DNA of 64,000 bases from Streptomyces antarcticus (GTDB taxonomy: Bacteria; Actinomycetota; Actinomycetes; Streptomycetales; Streptomycetaceae): contig NZ_JAPNLM010000021.1 of the NCBI RefSeq assembly GCF_026627255.1, forward strand, positions 1-64,000, written 5' to 3'. This document shows positions 17,421 through 26,005 of this stretch, one piece after another. Within the stretch, counting starts at the first letter, position 1; each line of letters starts with the position of its first letter. The position numbers and the translations under genes are program-made. The notes beneath the pieces were generated by a model, which was not told the DNA's origin, ran no database searches, and saw only the letters and a program-made list of their open reading frames with translations.

Positions 17421-18218
17421 TCAGGTTGTCGGATCCCAGACGCCGTCGAACAAGGCGAGTTCGAGCAGATCCGGGCTCGCCTCGGGCCACCCGATCCCGG
17501 AGGAGGCAAGCTGGCGGGCGGCGGCGTCGGTCCAGCGTAGGTACACCCCGTAGCGGTGCGGCGTCCAGCCGCCGTCGGACCAGGTCCAGGTGGCCACCTC
17601 TGACGCCGATGCCAGTCCGCTCTCACGCCCGACCCGCGTGGCGTGTGCGCGGACGACGCGCGCGACCCTTTGATCCAGAACGAGCGCACGAGGAGTGGCC
17701 GGAGCGTCCAGCGCCAGGTCGAGGAAGTAGAGGAGCTTGGTGAAGAACGCAGGCCCCAGCCCTCTCACCGATCCGTACAGCACGCGGTACGCGGCAACCG
17801 CGCCCTCCTCCCGGAGGGCCGAGCCGGCCTCGGCCAGCGCATCGGCGACATTCGGCTCGGCCAGGATTCCCTTGAGGCGGTGTGGGCCGTAACCGGTTCT
17901 GCCTTGCCCCCACACGGACGAGGCGACGAGCGCTTCGGTCCACCGCCCGCCCCGCACCGCCTCTCGCGTGATGGCCACCACCTGGGCGCGGGTGACCGTC
18001 GCGGTCTCCACCCGTGACCGCTCGAGGAACCGGTCGGGCCACGGCTCGATGCCCGACCAGTGCGCGGGTGCGTACTGCACGGCATGGGCGCCCGCACCGA
18101 TTGCGTACCGGGCCCCCGATCCGGCCAGCCAACCGCCCACGGCGCGCAACGCGGTCGCCGGCAGCAGCCGCTTCATCAGCTCGGCGTCCAGCCGGTCCGC
18201 GAGTTCCTGTCGTCTCAC
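17421..18218 (-). CDS. 8-oxoguanine glycosylase (OGG)-fold-like protein
   Basis: A 265-aa protein that resembles the helix-hairpin-helix glycosylase fold. YGSVRGLGPAFFTKLLYFLD (about 155-175) looks like the hairpin, and LVLDQRVARVVRAH (about 185-200) occupies the place of the 'LD-R-VxR' helix of OGG proteins. The Lys-Pro/Val-Asp catalytic pair cannot be assigned with certainty, so enzyme activity is unproven. GTG 18218 with a G-rich site upstream. It stands alone. Members of this uncharacterised group are common in Streptomyces. Confidence 0.55.
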   Translation of the reverse strand: MRRQELADRLDAELMKRLLPATALRAVGGWLAGSGARYAIGAGAHAVQYAPAHWSGIEPWPDRFLERSRVETATVTRAQVVAITREAVRGGRWTEALVASSVWGQGRTGYGPHRLKGILAEPNVADALAEAGSALREEGAVAAYRVLYGSVRGLGPAFFTKLLYFLDLALDAPATPRALVLDQRVARVVRAHATRVGRESGLASASEVATWTWSDGGWTPHRYGVYLRWTDAAARQLASSGIGWPEASPDLLELALFDGVWDPTT

Positions 18219-18663
18219 CCTCGCCCCCCAAGAAAGTCACCTGCCATCATGCACGGCCCGGTAGCCCGGCGCGGGCCCTCTGCGGATTCCACGGAGCGAC
18301 CACCCAGCCGCGCGAAGGCGGAGCCGTCCACGGCAGGGGTGGGATCGGGTCCAGTGCCCCATCGACCCTGCCGGCTTCAACGGGCACGACACCGCCCGCC
18401 GTCTCCTTGACCGGCTCGTCCACCCGCCGGCCCCTGTCACCCGGCCCCCGCGGAACTGGCTGTGGTTCAGGAGGTGGCGCCGGAAGGCCCGGGTACGGAG
18501 GCCGTTGAGCAGTTGTGAGGGGTCCGCCGGCTTTCACCGAGCGATCACCTCACAAATCGTCCCGGCCGTTGGTTCGTTTCGTCAGCCCGGCCGGTCCGAG
18601 TGCCTGATCATGGGGCAGTGCCACATTCCGTGGGGGAGTGGCTTGGTTCGGGGCCGGGTTGGG
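18219..18663. other. Intergenic region, possible decayed plus-strand remnant
   Basis: 445 bp. At about 18350-18510 one plus frame reads CPIDPAGFNGHDTARRLLDR and then RPPRNWLWFRRW, which is mildly protein-like, but it has no start, no ribosome site and no family I know. No promoter stands out. Confidence 0.3.
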
Positions 18664-18918
18664 GTGGGGACGTTGCTGGACGGGGTCGAGTTGTGGCTGC
18701 GGAAGATCTTGGGGCCCTTGTTCATGGGCGTGTACCTGTGTGGGATGGGAGTGGCTCGGGAGCACTGGTGGCTCCCCTTCCGGCTGCTGGCCGCGTTGGC
18801 CGGCCTGGTGGCGCTCGGGGGGTGCGTGAAGGAGACATGGAAGCTGGTGCGCAGCAAGGAGTCGACCAAGGCACAGCTGGACCGGCTGGAAGCCGAAGCC
18901 TTGCGGGATCAGGCGTAG
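18664..18918 (+). CDS. Small two-helix membrane protein, unknown
   Basis: About 84 aa. Two hydrophobic segments (LGPLFMGVYLCGMGVA and LPFRLLAALAGLVALGG) are followed by a charged amphipathic C-terminus (KESTKAQLDRLEAEALRDQA). The start is uncertain: GTG 18664 gives the shortest sensible protein after a G-rich stretch, and ATG 18610 is possible. No family recognised. Stands alone between two opposed genes. Confidence 0.5.
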   Translation: MGTLLDGVELWLRKILGPLFMGVYLCGMGVAREHWWLPFRLLAALAGLVALGGCVKETWKLVRSKESTKAQLDRLEAEALRDQA

Positions 18919-19030
18919 CCGCTCACCGTCCGCCGCGCGCTCCCCGTCCGCTGCCCGCGCGCCGTCCGCGCGCCTTCCCGCCGGCCCGTGCCCGCCCGCC
19001 CGCGGAGCGGGCCCAGGCGGCGGGGTCGTG

Positions 19031-19501
19031 CTACTTCGGGAAGCCGGAGGTCGCGGTGATGCCCCGCCGCAGGGCCGCGAGCCCCGAGGCGAGGGCTTGC
19101 CGGCTGTCGGGGGTCATCGTGTCCAACGCCTGGGCCAGCGTCCGCTCGCGCGTCTCCCGTATCCGTGCGAGGTGTCTCTCACCGGCCGGTGTCAGCCGCA
19201 GCGTGACCTCCCGGCCGTCATCGGCACAGCGGTGGCGCCGCAGGAAACCCGCGGCCTCCAGCCGGTCGCACAGGCGCGTCACGGACGGGCCGGCCGCGGC
19301 GAGGAGCTGGGCCAGGGCCCGCATGCGGATGCCTGGCTGGCGGTCGACGAGGAACATCAGGCGCAACTGCGTCGTCGAGACGGGTGACGCGGCGCTCTGG
19401 CGGGCGTTCTCGTAGACGACGTCGAGGAGTTCGGCGATGTCGCTGACCGAGCGTGCCGCGTCCGGGCCGCTGCTGTGTGGCCCGAAGGCCGGTACGGACA
19501 T
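19031..19501 (-). CDS. MarR-family transcriptional regulator
   Basis: A 156-aa MarR repressor with the winged-helix core at about 40-115: LRLMFLVDRQPGIRMRALAQ, PSVTRLCDRLEAAGFLRR (recognition helix and turn), and the wing DGREVTLRLTPAGERHL. Start ATG 19501. It is the last gene of a four-gene run, 41 bp after a STAS gene, so it may be co-transcribed with the SpoIIE/B12/STAS signalling genes and could be either an output or a feedback regulator of the operon. Confidence 0.9.
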   Translation of the reverse strand: MSVPAFGPHSSGPDAARSVSDIAELLDVVYENARQSAASPVSTTQLRLMFLVDRQPGIRMRALAQLLAAAGPSVTRLCDRLEAAGFLRRHRCADDGREVTLRLTPAGERHLARIRETRERTLAQALDTMTPDSRQALASGLAALRRGITATSGFPK

Positions 19502-19542
19502 CTGTGTTCCTTCCGCGCGAGCGGGTCGCCCGCCTGTGCCGG

Positions 19543-20043
19543 TCAGGTGGTGGTGTCCGGTCCGCCCGAGCGGGCGGTGATCGCTTGCTCCGAGCCGGCG
19601 GACCGTCTCTCCACCGCGGAGGACGCCGGCCGGTCACTCGCGTGCCGGCCGGTGAGGTAGGCGAGGGTACCGGTGACCTTCAGCATCCGCTCCAGTTCGA
19701 CAGGCCGTCCGTCGAGATGGAAGCGTACGCCTGCCGCGTCCGTCAGCCGGCGGGCCATCAGGAGGACCGACAGCCCGCTGGAGTCGATCGCGGCCACGTC
19801 CGTGCAGTCCAGGTGCAGGTCCGTGCAGTCCACCTGTAGGTCCCCGCGGTCCACCTGTAGGTCCCCGCGGTCCACGTGCGGATCGTGCGGATCATGTCGG
19901 CCGTCCGACCCCGCCAGCACGCTGGTGACGGCGTCCAGGAGGGCATCGGCGTCCGGGTAGCCGAAGTCGCCGTGCAGCTCGATGCGGACGGCGTCGTCCG
20001 TGCGCACGCGCGTGAGGCGAAGCGGTCCGGGTATGGGGATCAT
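19543..20043 (-). CDS. STAS-domain anti-sigma factor antagonist (RsbV-like)
   Basis: A 166-aa STAS protein; such proteins bind an anti-sigma kinase and are switched off by Ser phosphorylation. The phosphoacceptor box AIDSSGLSVLL is intact. Its ATG overlaps the B12 gene's stop by four bases (ATGA), showing translational coupling. It is unusual: before the phospho-loop the third beta strand is preceded by a run of near-identical segments (VDRGDLQ twice, then VDCTDLH, LDCTD), encoded by ~21-bp tandem repeats at about 19799-19875, which lengthen a normally tight fold. The C-terminal 30 residues are Ser/Arg/Ala-rich. Probably dephosphorylated by the SpoIIE enzyme two genes upstream (inference). 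Confidence 0.85.
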   Translation of the reverse strand: MIPIPGPLRLTRVRTDDAVRIELHGDFGYPDADALLDAVTSVLAGSDGRHDPHDPHVDRGDLQVDRGDLQVDCTDLHLDCTDVAAIDSSGLSVLLMARRLTDAAGVRFHLDGRPVELERMLKVTGTLAYLTGRHASDRPASSAVERRSAGSEQAITARSGGPDTTT

Positions 20044-21143
20044 TCGGCGGCTCCGCCAACGGTGAGAGGGATACGGGTCAGGCGTGCGGTGGCGGACCGG
20101 AGGATGCCGGTGGCGCGGGGGAAGTCCTTCAGCTCGTTGCCGAGGAGGTCCAGCGCGGGCGGCAGGCTCTGCGCGGGGACACCGCGTGCTTCGAGGATGC
20201 CCGCCGTCCACAGCAGGAAGCGGGAGAACAGCTCGGCGTCGTCGGTGTAGAGGGCGGCGCCGAGGAACTCCACGATGTGGGCCAGGTCCCCGGCCGTGCG
20301 CTCCCGCTGGGCCTCGTCGTAGCCGCGCATCGCCGGGTACCGGTCCTCCAGCCCGGCGAAGACCGTCCGTACGAGCTGGGGGCGGGTGCGGGCGACGAGG
20401 GTGTACTCCTGGTCGGCCAGGTGCGGCAGGTCGTCGATCGCCTGGTGGTCCGGCTGCGGGCGCGGCAGCGGGCGATGCTCCAGCCGGTCGGCGGCCGCGC
20501 GGGCGTCGGGCGCCCACGCGTCGGCGCCCAGGAGACGCGCGTACGCGCCGTCGGGGCCGAAGGCGGCTCCACCGGCCAGGACCGGCGTGCCGGCGGCCTG
20601 GCACGCGGTGATCGTCGCGTGCGCGGTCGGCAGCAGGGTCGGGATCGAGCTGGACAGGGCGACGACGTCCGGACCGGTGCGGTGGATGTGCGCGACGAGG
20701 TGCGGTGTCGGTACGTGGGCGCCGAGGTAGTCCACCTGCCAGCCCCGCAGCCTCAGCACTTCGGCCACGAGCCGCGCCGGCAGCCCGTGCCACTCCCCGT
20801 CCACGCACGCCACGACGACCCGCCCGCGCGACGGCTGCCTGGCGGCCGCCGGATGCGCGGCGACGGTCGCCACGGCGCGCTCGTTGATCGCGGTGGCGAT
20901 GTGCTCCTGCGTGACGGTGATGCGATTGGCGGCCCACTGCTCACCGACCCGGCTCTGGACCCGGGCGATCACGTCCAGGAGCACGCCCTCCGGGTCCCGG
21001 CCGTCGTCCAGAGCCCGGCGGACCACAGCGGTCGCCGCCCGCTCGTCGCCGGCCAGGACCGCGTCCCACAGCCGTTCCACCAGCCGTTCCACCAGCCGTT
21101 CCACGGGAGAATCGATCGCTTCGGAGTCGGTCGGATCTGCCAT
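20040..21143 (-). CDS. B12-binding sensor protein with CarH-like signatures, no DNA-binding domain
   Basis: A 367-aa protein. Residues about 15-100 are a helical B12-cap domain that contains W70-x9-E80-H81, the Wx9EH motif by which CarH photoreceptors hold adenosylcobalamin. Residues about 108-215 are a Rossmann-like B12-binding domain with E117-W-H119-G-L-P122, in the place of the ExHxxG cobalt-ligand motif of CarH (Gly replaced by Pro), then SxS (164-166) and GG (191-192). Residues about 230-367 are a third, all-helical domain. There is no MerR head, so output must be by protein contact. Its start overlaps the SpoIIE stop by one base and its stop overlaps the STAS start, so all three are coupled. 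VERLVERLVERL near the N-terminus is a 12-bp repeat. Confidence 0.85.
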   Translation of the reverse strand: MADPTDSEAIDSPVERLVERLVERLWDAVLAGDERAATAVVRRALDDGRDPEGVLLDVIARVQSRVGEQWAANRITVTQEHIATAINERAVATVAAHPAAARQPSRGRVVVACVDGEWHGLPARLVAEVLRLRGWQVDYLGAHVPTPHLVAHIHRTGPDVVALSSSIPTLLPTAHATITACQAAGTPVLAGGAAFGPDGAYARLLGADAWAPDARAAADRLEHRPLPRPQPDHQAIDDLPHLADQEYTLVARTRPQLVRTVFAGLEDRYPAMRGYDEAQRERTAGDLAHIVEFLGAALYTDDAELFSRFLLWTAGILEARGVPAQSLPPALDLLGNELKDFPRATGILRSATARLTRIPLTVGGAAE

Positions 21144-22834
21144 CACCCTGTGAACCTGCCCCGCGTGTGCCCGCCTACCGCACTCAAGTGATGGGTTCGG
21201 GGTGCAGAGATCACCACCAGGGCCATGTCGTCGTGACGGCCGGTGCCCACCCACTCGGAGGCAAGCATCTGCACCCGCTCCACCACCGCCTGCGCGGGCA
21301 TGCCCGCGCACTCGACCAGCACCCGCCGCAGGCGCGCGTCACCGAACATGGCCCCGCCCATCGGCCCGCCCCGGGCTTCGGTGATCCCGTCCGTGAACAG
21401 GACGCACGTCTCGCCCGGCGCGAGCGTCACCTCCGCCGTCTCGGCGGTGACGGCGGGCAGCGCCCCGACCAGCGTGCCGTGGGTCGCGGCTTCCTCGACG
21501 CGGCCGTCGGCGCGCAGGATCAGCGGCGCGGGATGCCCGGCACTGGTCAGCCGCAGCTTCACGGTGCTGCCCTCGCGGATCGCCGAGGCCAGCACCAGCG
21601 TCGCGAAGCGTGCGTTGTGCGTGCTCAACAGCGCCGTGTTCAGCAGGTTCAGCATCCGCTGGTGGTCATCCGCCATCGGCAGCAGGGCGTGCAGGGTGTT
21701 GCGGATCTTGCCCGTCATCACGGCGGCTTCCAGGCCCTTGCCGCAGACGTCCCCGAGAACGACCAGCGAGGCTTCACCCTCCACCGCGGCCGGATGGACG
21801 TCGTAGAAGTCCCCGCCGATCCGCTCGTGATCCAGGGAGGGGCGGTAGCCGCCCGCGTACTCCACGCCCGACACCTGGTGCAGCGAGGGCGGCAGCAGGT
21901 CCCGCATCAGCGTCTCGCTCAGGGACGCCTGCTCCGCGTACAGCCGGGCAGCCGACATCGCGGCGCCCGCCCGCGCGGCGAAGAGGCGGGCGAACACCTC
22001 CTCGCCCTCGGTGAACCCGGCGCCGCCCGCACGGCGCAGCAGCACCAGGGCACCGGCCGGGACGCCGTGGCCGGGCAACGGGGTGATCACTATCGACCCC
22101 ACCGTCCCGAACCCCTCGGGGACCAGCCACGCCGGAGCGGTGGCGGGATCGATCCACCGCGACGGCACCGGCGGGAAGCCCTGGAGTGCCTCCGCCAGCC
22201 CCGGCACCGCTTCAGGACGCGCGGCCACCCGCGACGACACCGGCACCCCGCCACGGACGCACGACACGATCGGCAGCTCACGACCGCGCGAGGGCGCGAT
22301 CACCAGCGCCGCGTCGGCCAGGTGCTCGGCGGCCATCTGCGCCGTCACGTCCATGCACCGCCCCAGATTCAGCGAGGAGAGGAGCAGATTCGACGCCTGA
22401 CCCAGAAAATCCGTACGCTCCCGCTCCATCCGCAGGGCCTCGCGGGCCAGCCGGTGGTCGGTGTCGTCGACCAGCCACCACACCACGGTCCCGTCACCGC
22501 GGACCGTGGGATGCGCCTCGTACGAGCGGTCGCTCACCGGGCCCTGGGCGACGACGTCCACGTCGATGTCCACGTCGACGTCCACGTCGATGTCCGCGTC
22601 CGCTCCCGCAGGCGTGGTGACCGCCGGAGCGAGGCGGCGGGCGTGGGCCGAGGACAGCCAGGCGGGCACCACGCCGGCCAGTGCGGACCCGGCACGGGCA
22701 TCGGGGAACAGCAGACCGGCAACCTCGTTGACCGACACCAGGGTTCCCTGGTCGTCGGCCACAAGCACGGGGTAGGGGGCCTCGTTCCACGGTGCGCGCA
22801 CCGAAGGGGCCGCTTCCTGGGTGGGATTCACCAC
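21143..22834 (-). CDS. PAS-GAF-SpoIIE (PP2C) serine phosphatase
   Basis: A 563-aa signalling phosphatase expected to dephosphorylate STAS proteins. Order: a PAS-like sensor (about 15-130, APYPVLVADDQGTLVSVNEV), a GAF-like domain (about 150-320) and a PP2C/SpoIIE catalytic domain (about 335-545). The metal-site motifs are intact: GGDFYDV, GDVCGKG, LFTDGITEA and HDDMALVVI. An Asp-Val run (DIDVDVDVDIDVDV, from a GTCGAC-like hexamer repeat) is inserted in the PAS part. GTG 22834 or the adjacent GTG 22831 is the start. First gene of the operon SpoIIE-B12-STAS-MarR; the B12 protein is the obvious candidate for its activity switch (inference). Confidence 0.9.
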   Translation of the reverse strand: MVNPTQEAAPSVRAPWNEAPYPVLVADDQGTLVSVNEVAGLLFPDARAGSALAGVVPAWLSSAHARRLAPAVTTPAGADADIDVDVDVDIDVDVVAQGPVSDRSYEAHPTVRGDGTVVWWLVDDTDHRLAREALRMERERTDFLGQASNLLLSSLNLGRCMDVTAQMAAEHLADAALVIAPSRGRELPIVSCVRGGVPVSSRVAARPEAVPGLAEALQGFPPVPSRWIDPATAPAWLVPEGFGTVGSIVITPLPGHGVPAGALVLLRRAGGAGFTEGEEVFARLFAARAGAAMSAARLYAEQASLSETLMRDLLPPSLHQVSGVEYAGGYRPSLDHERIGGDFYDVHPAAVEGEASLVVLGDVCGKGLEAAVMTGKIRNTLHALLPMADDHQRMLNLLNTALLSTHNARFATLVLASAIREGSTVKLRLTSAGHPAPLILRADGRVEEAATHGTLVGALPAVTAETAEVTLAPGETCVLFTDGITEARGGPMGGAMFGDARLRRVLVECAGMPAQAVVERVQMLASEWVGTGRHDDMALVVISAPRTHHLSAVGGHTRGRFTG

Positions 22835-23400
22835 ACGTTGAGGGTCCGCTGGGCGAACCCCTCACCTCATAGTCTCGAAGAAAATTGATTGCCTTCCGGC
22901 AACCATCCTCCATCCGTCACTCTCCTGGCAACCGGGCCCCCCGCCCCACACCGTCCCACACCTCATGCACGCCAAAGAGACACACCGTCTCCACCCTCAC
23001 GCGCAGTGAGAGGCGTCTCCCCTCCCACCGGTCCGCCGAGTCACTCCACCCCCGCACGGCCCCCTGTCAGCCGCGCCGGCGGCCGGCACCCGGCTCGTGC
23101 GTTCGTTCGCGCGGGCCGCTCGGGGCCGGGGCCCGCCACCGTGTTCGAGGTCACCTCCGCGGGTGCCGCATTCCGCCGGGCGGACAGCTTGGAGGATGGG
23201 ATGACATGCTGACCACTGAAGATCGCACCCCCACCCTGTGCGGCGCGTGACCTCCACCACCGCCCTCCCCGACGGCAAGACCATCACCACCGTCCAGCGC
23301 CTGAAGTGCTCGGACGCGGAATGACGCCGGCTCCCCCTCCATCACCACCCCCAACTCCAGACGGCGTTCGGGACGAGCAGAAGACAGCAGACGGGCACGC
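22835..23400. other. Divergent intergenic region, no clear gene
   Basis: 566 bp between the minus-strand SpoIIE operon and the plus-strand STAS gene. A short plus frame at 23248-23325 (TSTTALPDGKTITTVQRLKC, then SDAE-stop) looks like the tail of a dead gene. The AT-rich patch at about 22867-22895 is a reasonable place for the SpoIIE operon promoter, but no clean -35/-10 pair is visible. Confidence 0.4.
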
Positions 23401-23910
23401 ATGAGCGATGCGGAAACAGCAAAAGTAGTCGCAACCAGGATTGCCGCGTACCTCGCCGCGGTTCGCCCGAACGAACCCAACCCCGACGATCTTGCCTGGG
23501 TCGTCATCGGAGCCCTGAACCAGGCGGGACTGCTCAACAGCCGCGGTCCCGACATCACGGCCGACGACAGGGCGCCGGGACATCAGCAGGTCCTCACCCT
23601 CCCGGACCGCGATGACGGAACGCGCGTCATCGTGTGCGTCGGCGAGTTCGACCAGCAGACGCTGGAATCCGTCAGACAGGCCGGCACCGCGGCCATCGCC
23701 GACCCGGCCATCCGGCACATCGTCATGGACGTCAGCCGCATCACCTTCGCCGACTCCTCCATGCTCAACGAAATGTTCCGCCTCCTGCGCAACAGCAGCC
23801 TGGCCCTCGTCGGCCCCCTGCCCACATCCCTGGAACGCGTCCTGGAGCTCACCCAGGCCCGCACCCTGTTCCGGATCGCCGACAGCATCGAGGCCGCCCG
23901 CACCCTGTAG
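23401..23910 (+). CDS. STAS-domain protein (anti-sigma factor antagonist type)
   Basis: A 169-aa protein. The first 60 residues are a helical extension (VVATRIAAYLAAVRPNEPNP) and residues about 70-168 a STAS domain with the phosphoacceptor region ITFADSSMLNEMFRLL. The usual Gly after DSS is Met here, so the binding surface may differ. Ribosome site is weak. Transcribed away from the SpoIIE/B12 operon and towards the RsbQ/RsbP/STAS operon; likely a further input or partner of the same switch (inference). Confidence 0.8.
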   Translation: MSDAETAKVVATRIAAYLAAVRPNEPNPDDLAWVVIGALNQAGLLNSRGPDITADDRAPGHQQVLTLPDRDDGTRVIVCVGEFDQQTLESVRQAGTAAIADPAIRHIVMDVSRITFADSSMLNEMFRLLRNSSLALVGPLPTSLERVLELTQARTLFRIADSIEAARTL

Positions 23911-24004
23911 CCCCTGCCCACAGGCATCCGCCCGCCGCGGGTGGGTGAGCGAGTTCACCCGCTTGTGGGGGCCAGTGAGGGGGCAGGCGGACGGGGTGAG
24001 CACG

Positions 24005-24259
24005 ATGGATACGCGAGTGTATGGCGGCGACGACGGTCACTGGGCCGGTCCGTCGCCCGGACGCGTGTACGTGAGTCTGATGGGCGGCCCCCTCGACGGC
24101 CAGCTCTACGACGTCACCGGCTGGTCCGGGCAGGAGCGGGAAGTGGGCGCGCTTCTGATCACCGACCGAGGCCTGTTCGGGCCCGGCGGCCGGGCGTTCT
24201 ACAGGCCCTCCGCGACCGACCCCGGGGGCCCGTTCCTCTGGGACAGCGACACGCCCTGA
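24005..24259 (+). CDS. Small conserved protein, unknown
   Basis: 84 aa; the central part VYVSLMGGPLDGQLYDVTGW with a later RAFYRPSATD is a pattern seen in small Streptomyces proteins of unknown function. No TM or signal. ATG 24005, with in-frame GTG nine bases earlier as alternative. Its 3' end overlaps, tail to tail, the end of the next STAS gene by 61 bp. Confidence 0.6.
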   Translation: MDTRVYGGDDGHWAGPSPGRVYVSLMGGPLDGQLYDVTGWSGQEREVGALLITDRGLFGPGGRAFYRPSATDPGGPFLWDSDTP

Positions 24260-24645
24260 CCTGCGGAGCCGGAGCCGGGGCCGGAGCCGGCGGGGTCGAC
24301 GGGGCCGGTGGATCCCGTGGCCGCCGCTGCGTCCGGATAGACGGTGAAGACCCGGTCCAGGCCGACGATGCGCAGGATGCGGGCCGTATTGGCGGGGACC
24401 GCGGCCAGGGCGATGGCGGCACTGTGCCGGGTGGCCAGGTTGCGGGCCGCCAGCAGGGTGGTGATGCCGCTGGAGTCGCAGAACTCCAGACCGGCCAGGT
24501 CCAGGAGCAGAAGTTGCCCGGCGTCCAGGGTCAGGCCGTCGACCGCCCTGCGGAGATCGGGCGCCGTCGCGTAGTCGAGGTCACCGGTGATCTCCAGTAC
24601 GGGACCGGTGGCGGCGTCTCGGGAGGTGATCGTCAGGGAGCTCAT
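24199..24645 (-). CDS. STAS-domain anti-sigma factor antagonist (RsbV-like)
   Basis: A 148-aa RsbV-type protein: STAS domain at residues 1-105 with the intact phospho-box LEFCDSSGITTLLAARNLA, then a Gly/Pro/Ser-rich tail that overlaps the opposite gene. ATG 24645 lies one base after the stop of the RsbP-like phosphatase gene, so it is translationally coupled. It is the natural substrate candidate of that phosphatase. A GTG at 24657 is an alternative start. Confidence 0.88.
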   Translation of the reverse strand: MSSLTITSRDAATGPVLEITGDLDYATAPDLRRAVDGLTLDAGQLLLLDLAGLEFCDSSGITTLLAARNLATRHSAAIALAAVPANTARILRIVGLDRVFTVYPDAAAATGSTGPVDPAGSGPGSGSAGQGVSLSQRNGPPGSVAEGL

Positions 24646-24646
24646 C

Positions 24647-26005
24647 TCAGGTCTCACTCGTGGGGGTGTCCAGCGGGGCGGGCACGCCGAGGGCGAGCAG
24701 GGCGGTGTCGTCGTCCAGGCCGTCGCCGAAGCCGGCGAGGAGGCCGCTCAGGGCGGAGACCAGGGCCTGCGGCCCCGCCGGCGGCTGGGCGCCGGTGAAG
24801 GCGAGCAGGGCCTCCTCGCCGTAGAGCTCCCGGGCGGGGCCGGTGCGGGCCTCGGTCAGGCCGTCGGTGTAGAGCAGCATGGTGTCGCCGGGGGACAGCC
24901 GGGTGCGGGCGGGCGTGAACTGCGCCCAGGAGAGGATGCCGATCAGCATCCCGCCCGGAGTGTGCAGGTACTCGGCTGCGCCGTCGGCGCGCTGGATCAG
25001 CGCGGCAGGATGGCCGCCGGAGGCCAGGTGCACGCTGACGTGGTCGCCTTCCGGCTCCAGGACACCGAAGACGGCGGTGCAGTAGCGGGGGTCGCCGCCG
25101 CCGCTGTACCGCTCGTGCAGCACGGTGTTCAGGGTGGTCAGCACCGTGACGGGGTCCGGGTCGTGCATCGCTGCGGCCCGCAGGGTGTAGCGGGTCAGCG
25201 AGGTGACCGCCGCGGCCTTCGGGCCCTTGCCGCACACGTCGCCGAGGAAGAACGCCCACCGGTCCGCACCCAGCGGGAACAGGTCGTAGAAGTCTCCGCC
25301 GAGCAGGTCCGGGGAGGCGGTGTGGTAGTACGAGCCGGCTTCCATCCCCGGGACCTCGGGCAGCGCGGCGGGCAGCAGGTTCTGCTGGAGGACGGCCAGG
25401 GCTTCCTGGAGCCGCTCGCGGTCGGCCTCCGCCTGACGGCGCGCCCCCTCCGCCTGGCGGTGGGCTTCCTCGGCGGCCTGGCGGGCTTCCTCGGCGGCCC
25501 GGTGGGCCTCCTCGGCCTCGCGGCGGGCTTCCTCGGCGGCCTGGCGGCCGCGCAGCAGCTCGGTCTCGTAGGCACGGCGGTCACGGGCGTCGAAGACCGT
25601 GGTGCGGATCAGCAGCGGCTCGCCGTCGCCGCTTGCCTTCACCCTCGAGGTGACCAGGACCGGCATCCGCTGTCCGCCCGCGGCCTTGATGTCCAGGGCG
25701 ATACCGCTGATCTCGCCCTTCATCCGCACCAGCGGCGCGAAGTGCGTCTCGTGGTAGAGCTTGCCGCCCACGGTGAGGAGGTCGGTGAACCGCATCCGGC
25801 CCACCACCTCGGAGCGGTCCCGGCCCAGCCACTCGAGCAGAGTGGTGTTGATCTTCGCGATGGTGCCGTCCATCAGCGTCGAGAGGTAGCCGCACGGGGC
25901 CTGTTCGTACAGCTCCTCCGCGCTGTCTTCCAGCAGCGAGGTGAACACCGCGTCCGTGGCATCCACGTCACGCTCCCCGTCCGGGTCCTGGCCGGTGCGG
26001 CACAT
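24647..26005 (-). CDS. PAS-coiled coil-SpoIIE phosphatase, RsbP-like
   Basis: A 452-aa energy-stress type phosphatase. PAS domain at about 30-150 (YEQAPCGYLSTLMDGTIAKI, VVGRMRFTDLL), a long Ala/Glu/Arg coiled coil at about 160-215 built of EEARRxAEEAHRxA heptads, and a SpoIIE/PP2C domain at about 230-445 with GGDFYDLF, GDVCGKG, LYTDGLTEA and DDDTALLAL. This is the domain order of Bacillus RsbP. Its ATG overlaps the stop of an RsbQ-like hydrolase by one base, and in Bacillus RsbQ is the required activator of RsbP. It is followed directly by its probable substrate STAS gene. Confidence 0.92.
   Translation of the reverse strand: MCRTGQDPDGERDVDATDAVFTSLLEDSAEELYEQAPCGYLSTLMDGTIAKINTTLLEWLGRDRSEVVGRMRFTDLLTVGGKLYHETHFAPLVRMKGEISGIALDIKAAGGQRMPVLVTSRVKASGDGEPLLIRTTVFDARDRRAYETELLRGRQAAEEARREAEEAHRAAEEARQAAEEAHRQAEGARRQAEADRERLQEALAVLQQNLLPAALPEVPGMEAGSYYHTASPDLLGGDFYDLFPLGADRWAFFLGDVCGKGPKAAAVTSLTRYTLRAAAMHDPDPVTVLTTLNTVLHERYSGGGDPRYCTAVFGVLEPEGDHVSVHLASGGHPAALIQRADGAAEYLHTPGGMLIGILSWAQFTPARTRLSPGDTMLLYTDGLTEARTGPARELYGEEALLAFTGAQPPAGPQALVSALSGLLAGFGDGLDDDTALLALGVPAPLDTPTSET

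Noticed and set aside
17036..17743. A 235-codon plus frame before and across the OGG-like gene end
   Set aside because: Arg/Pro/His-rich composition without motifs; its second half is antisense to the real gene.
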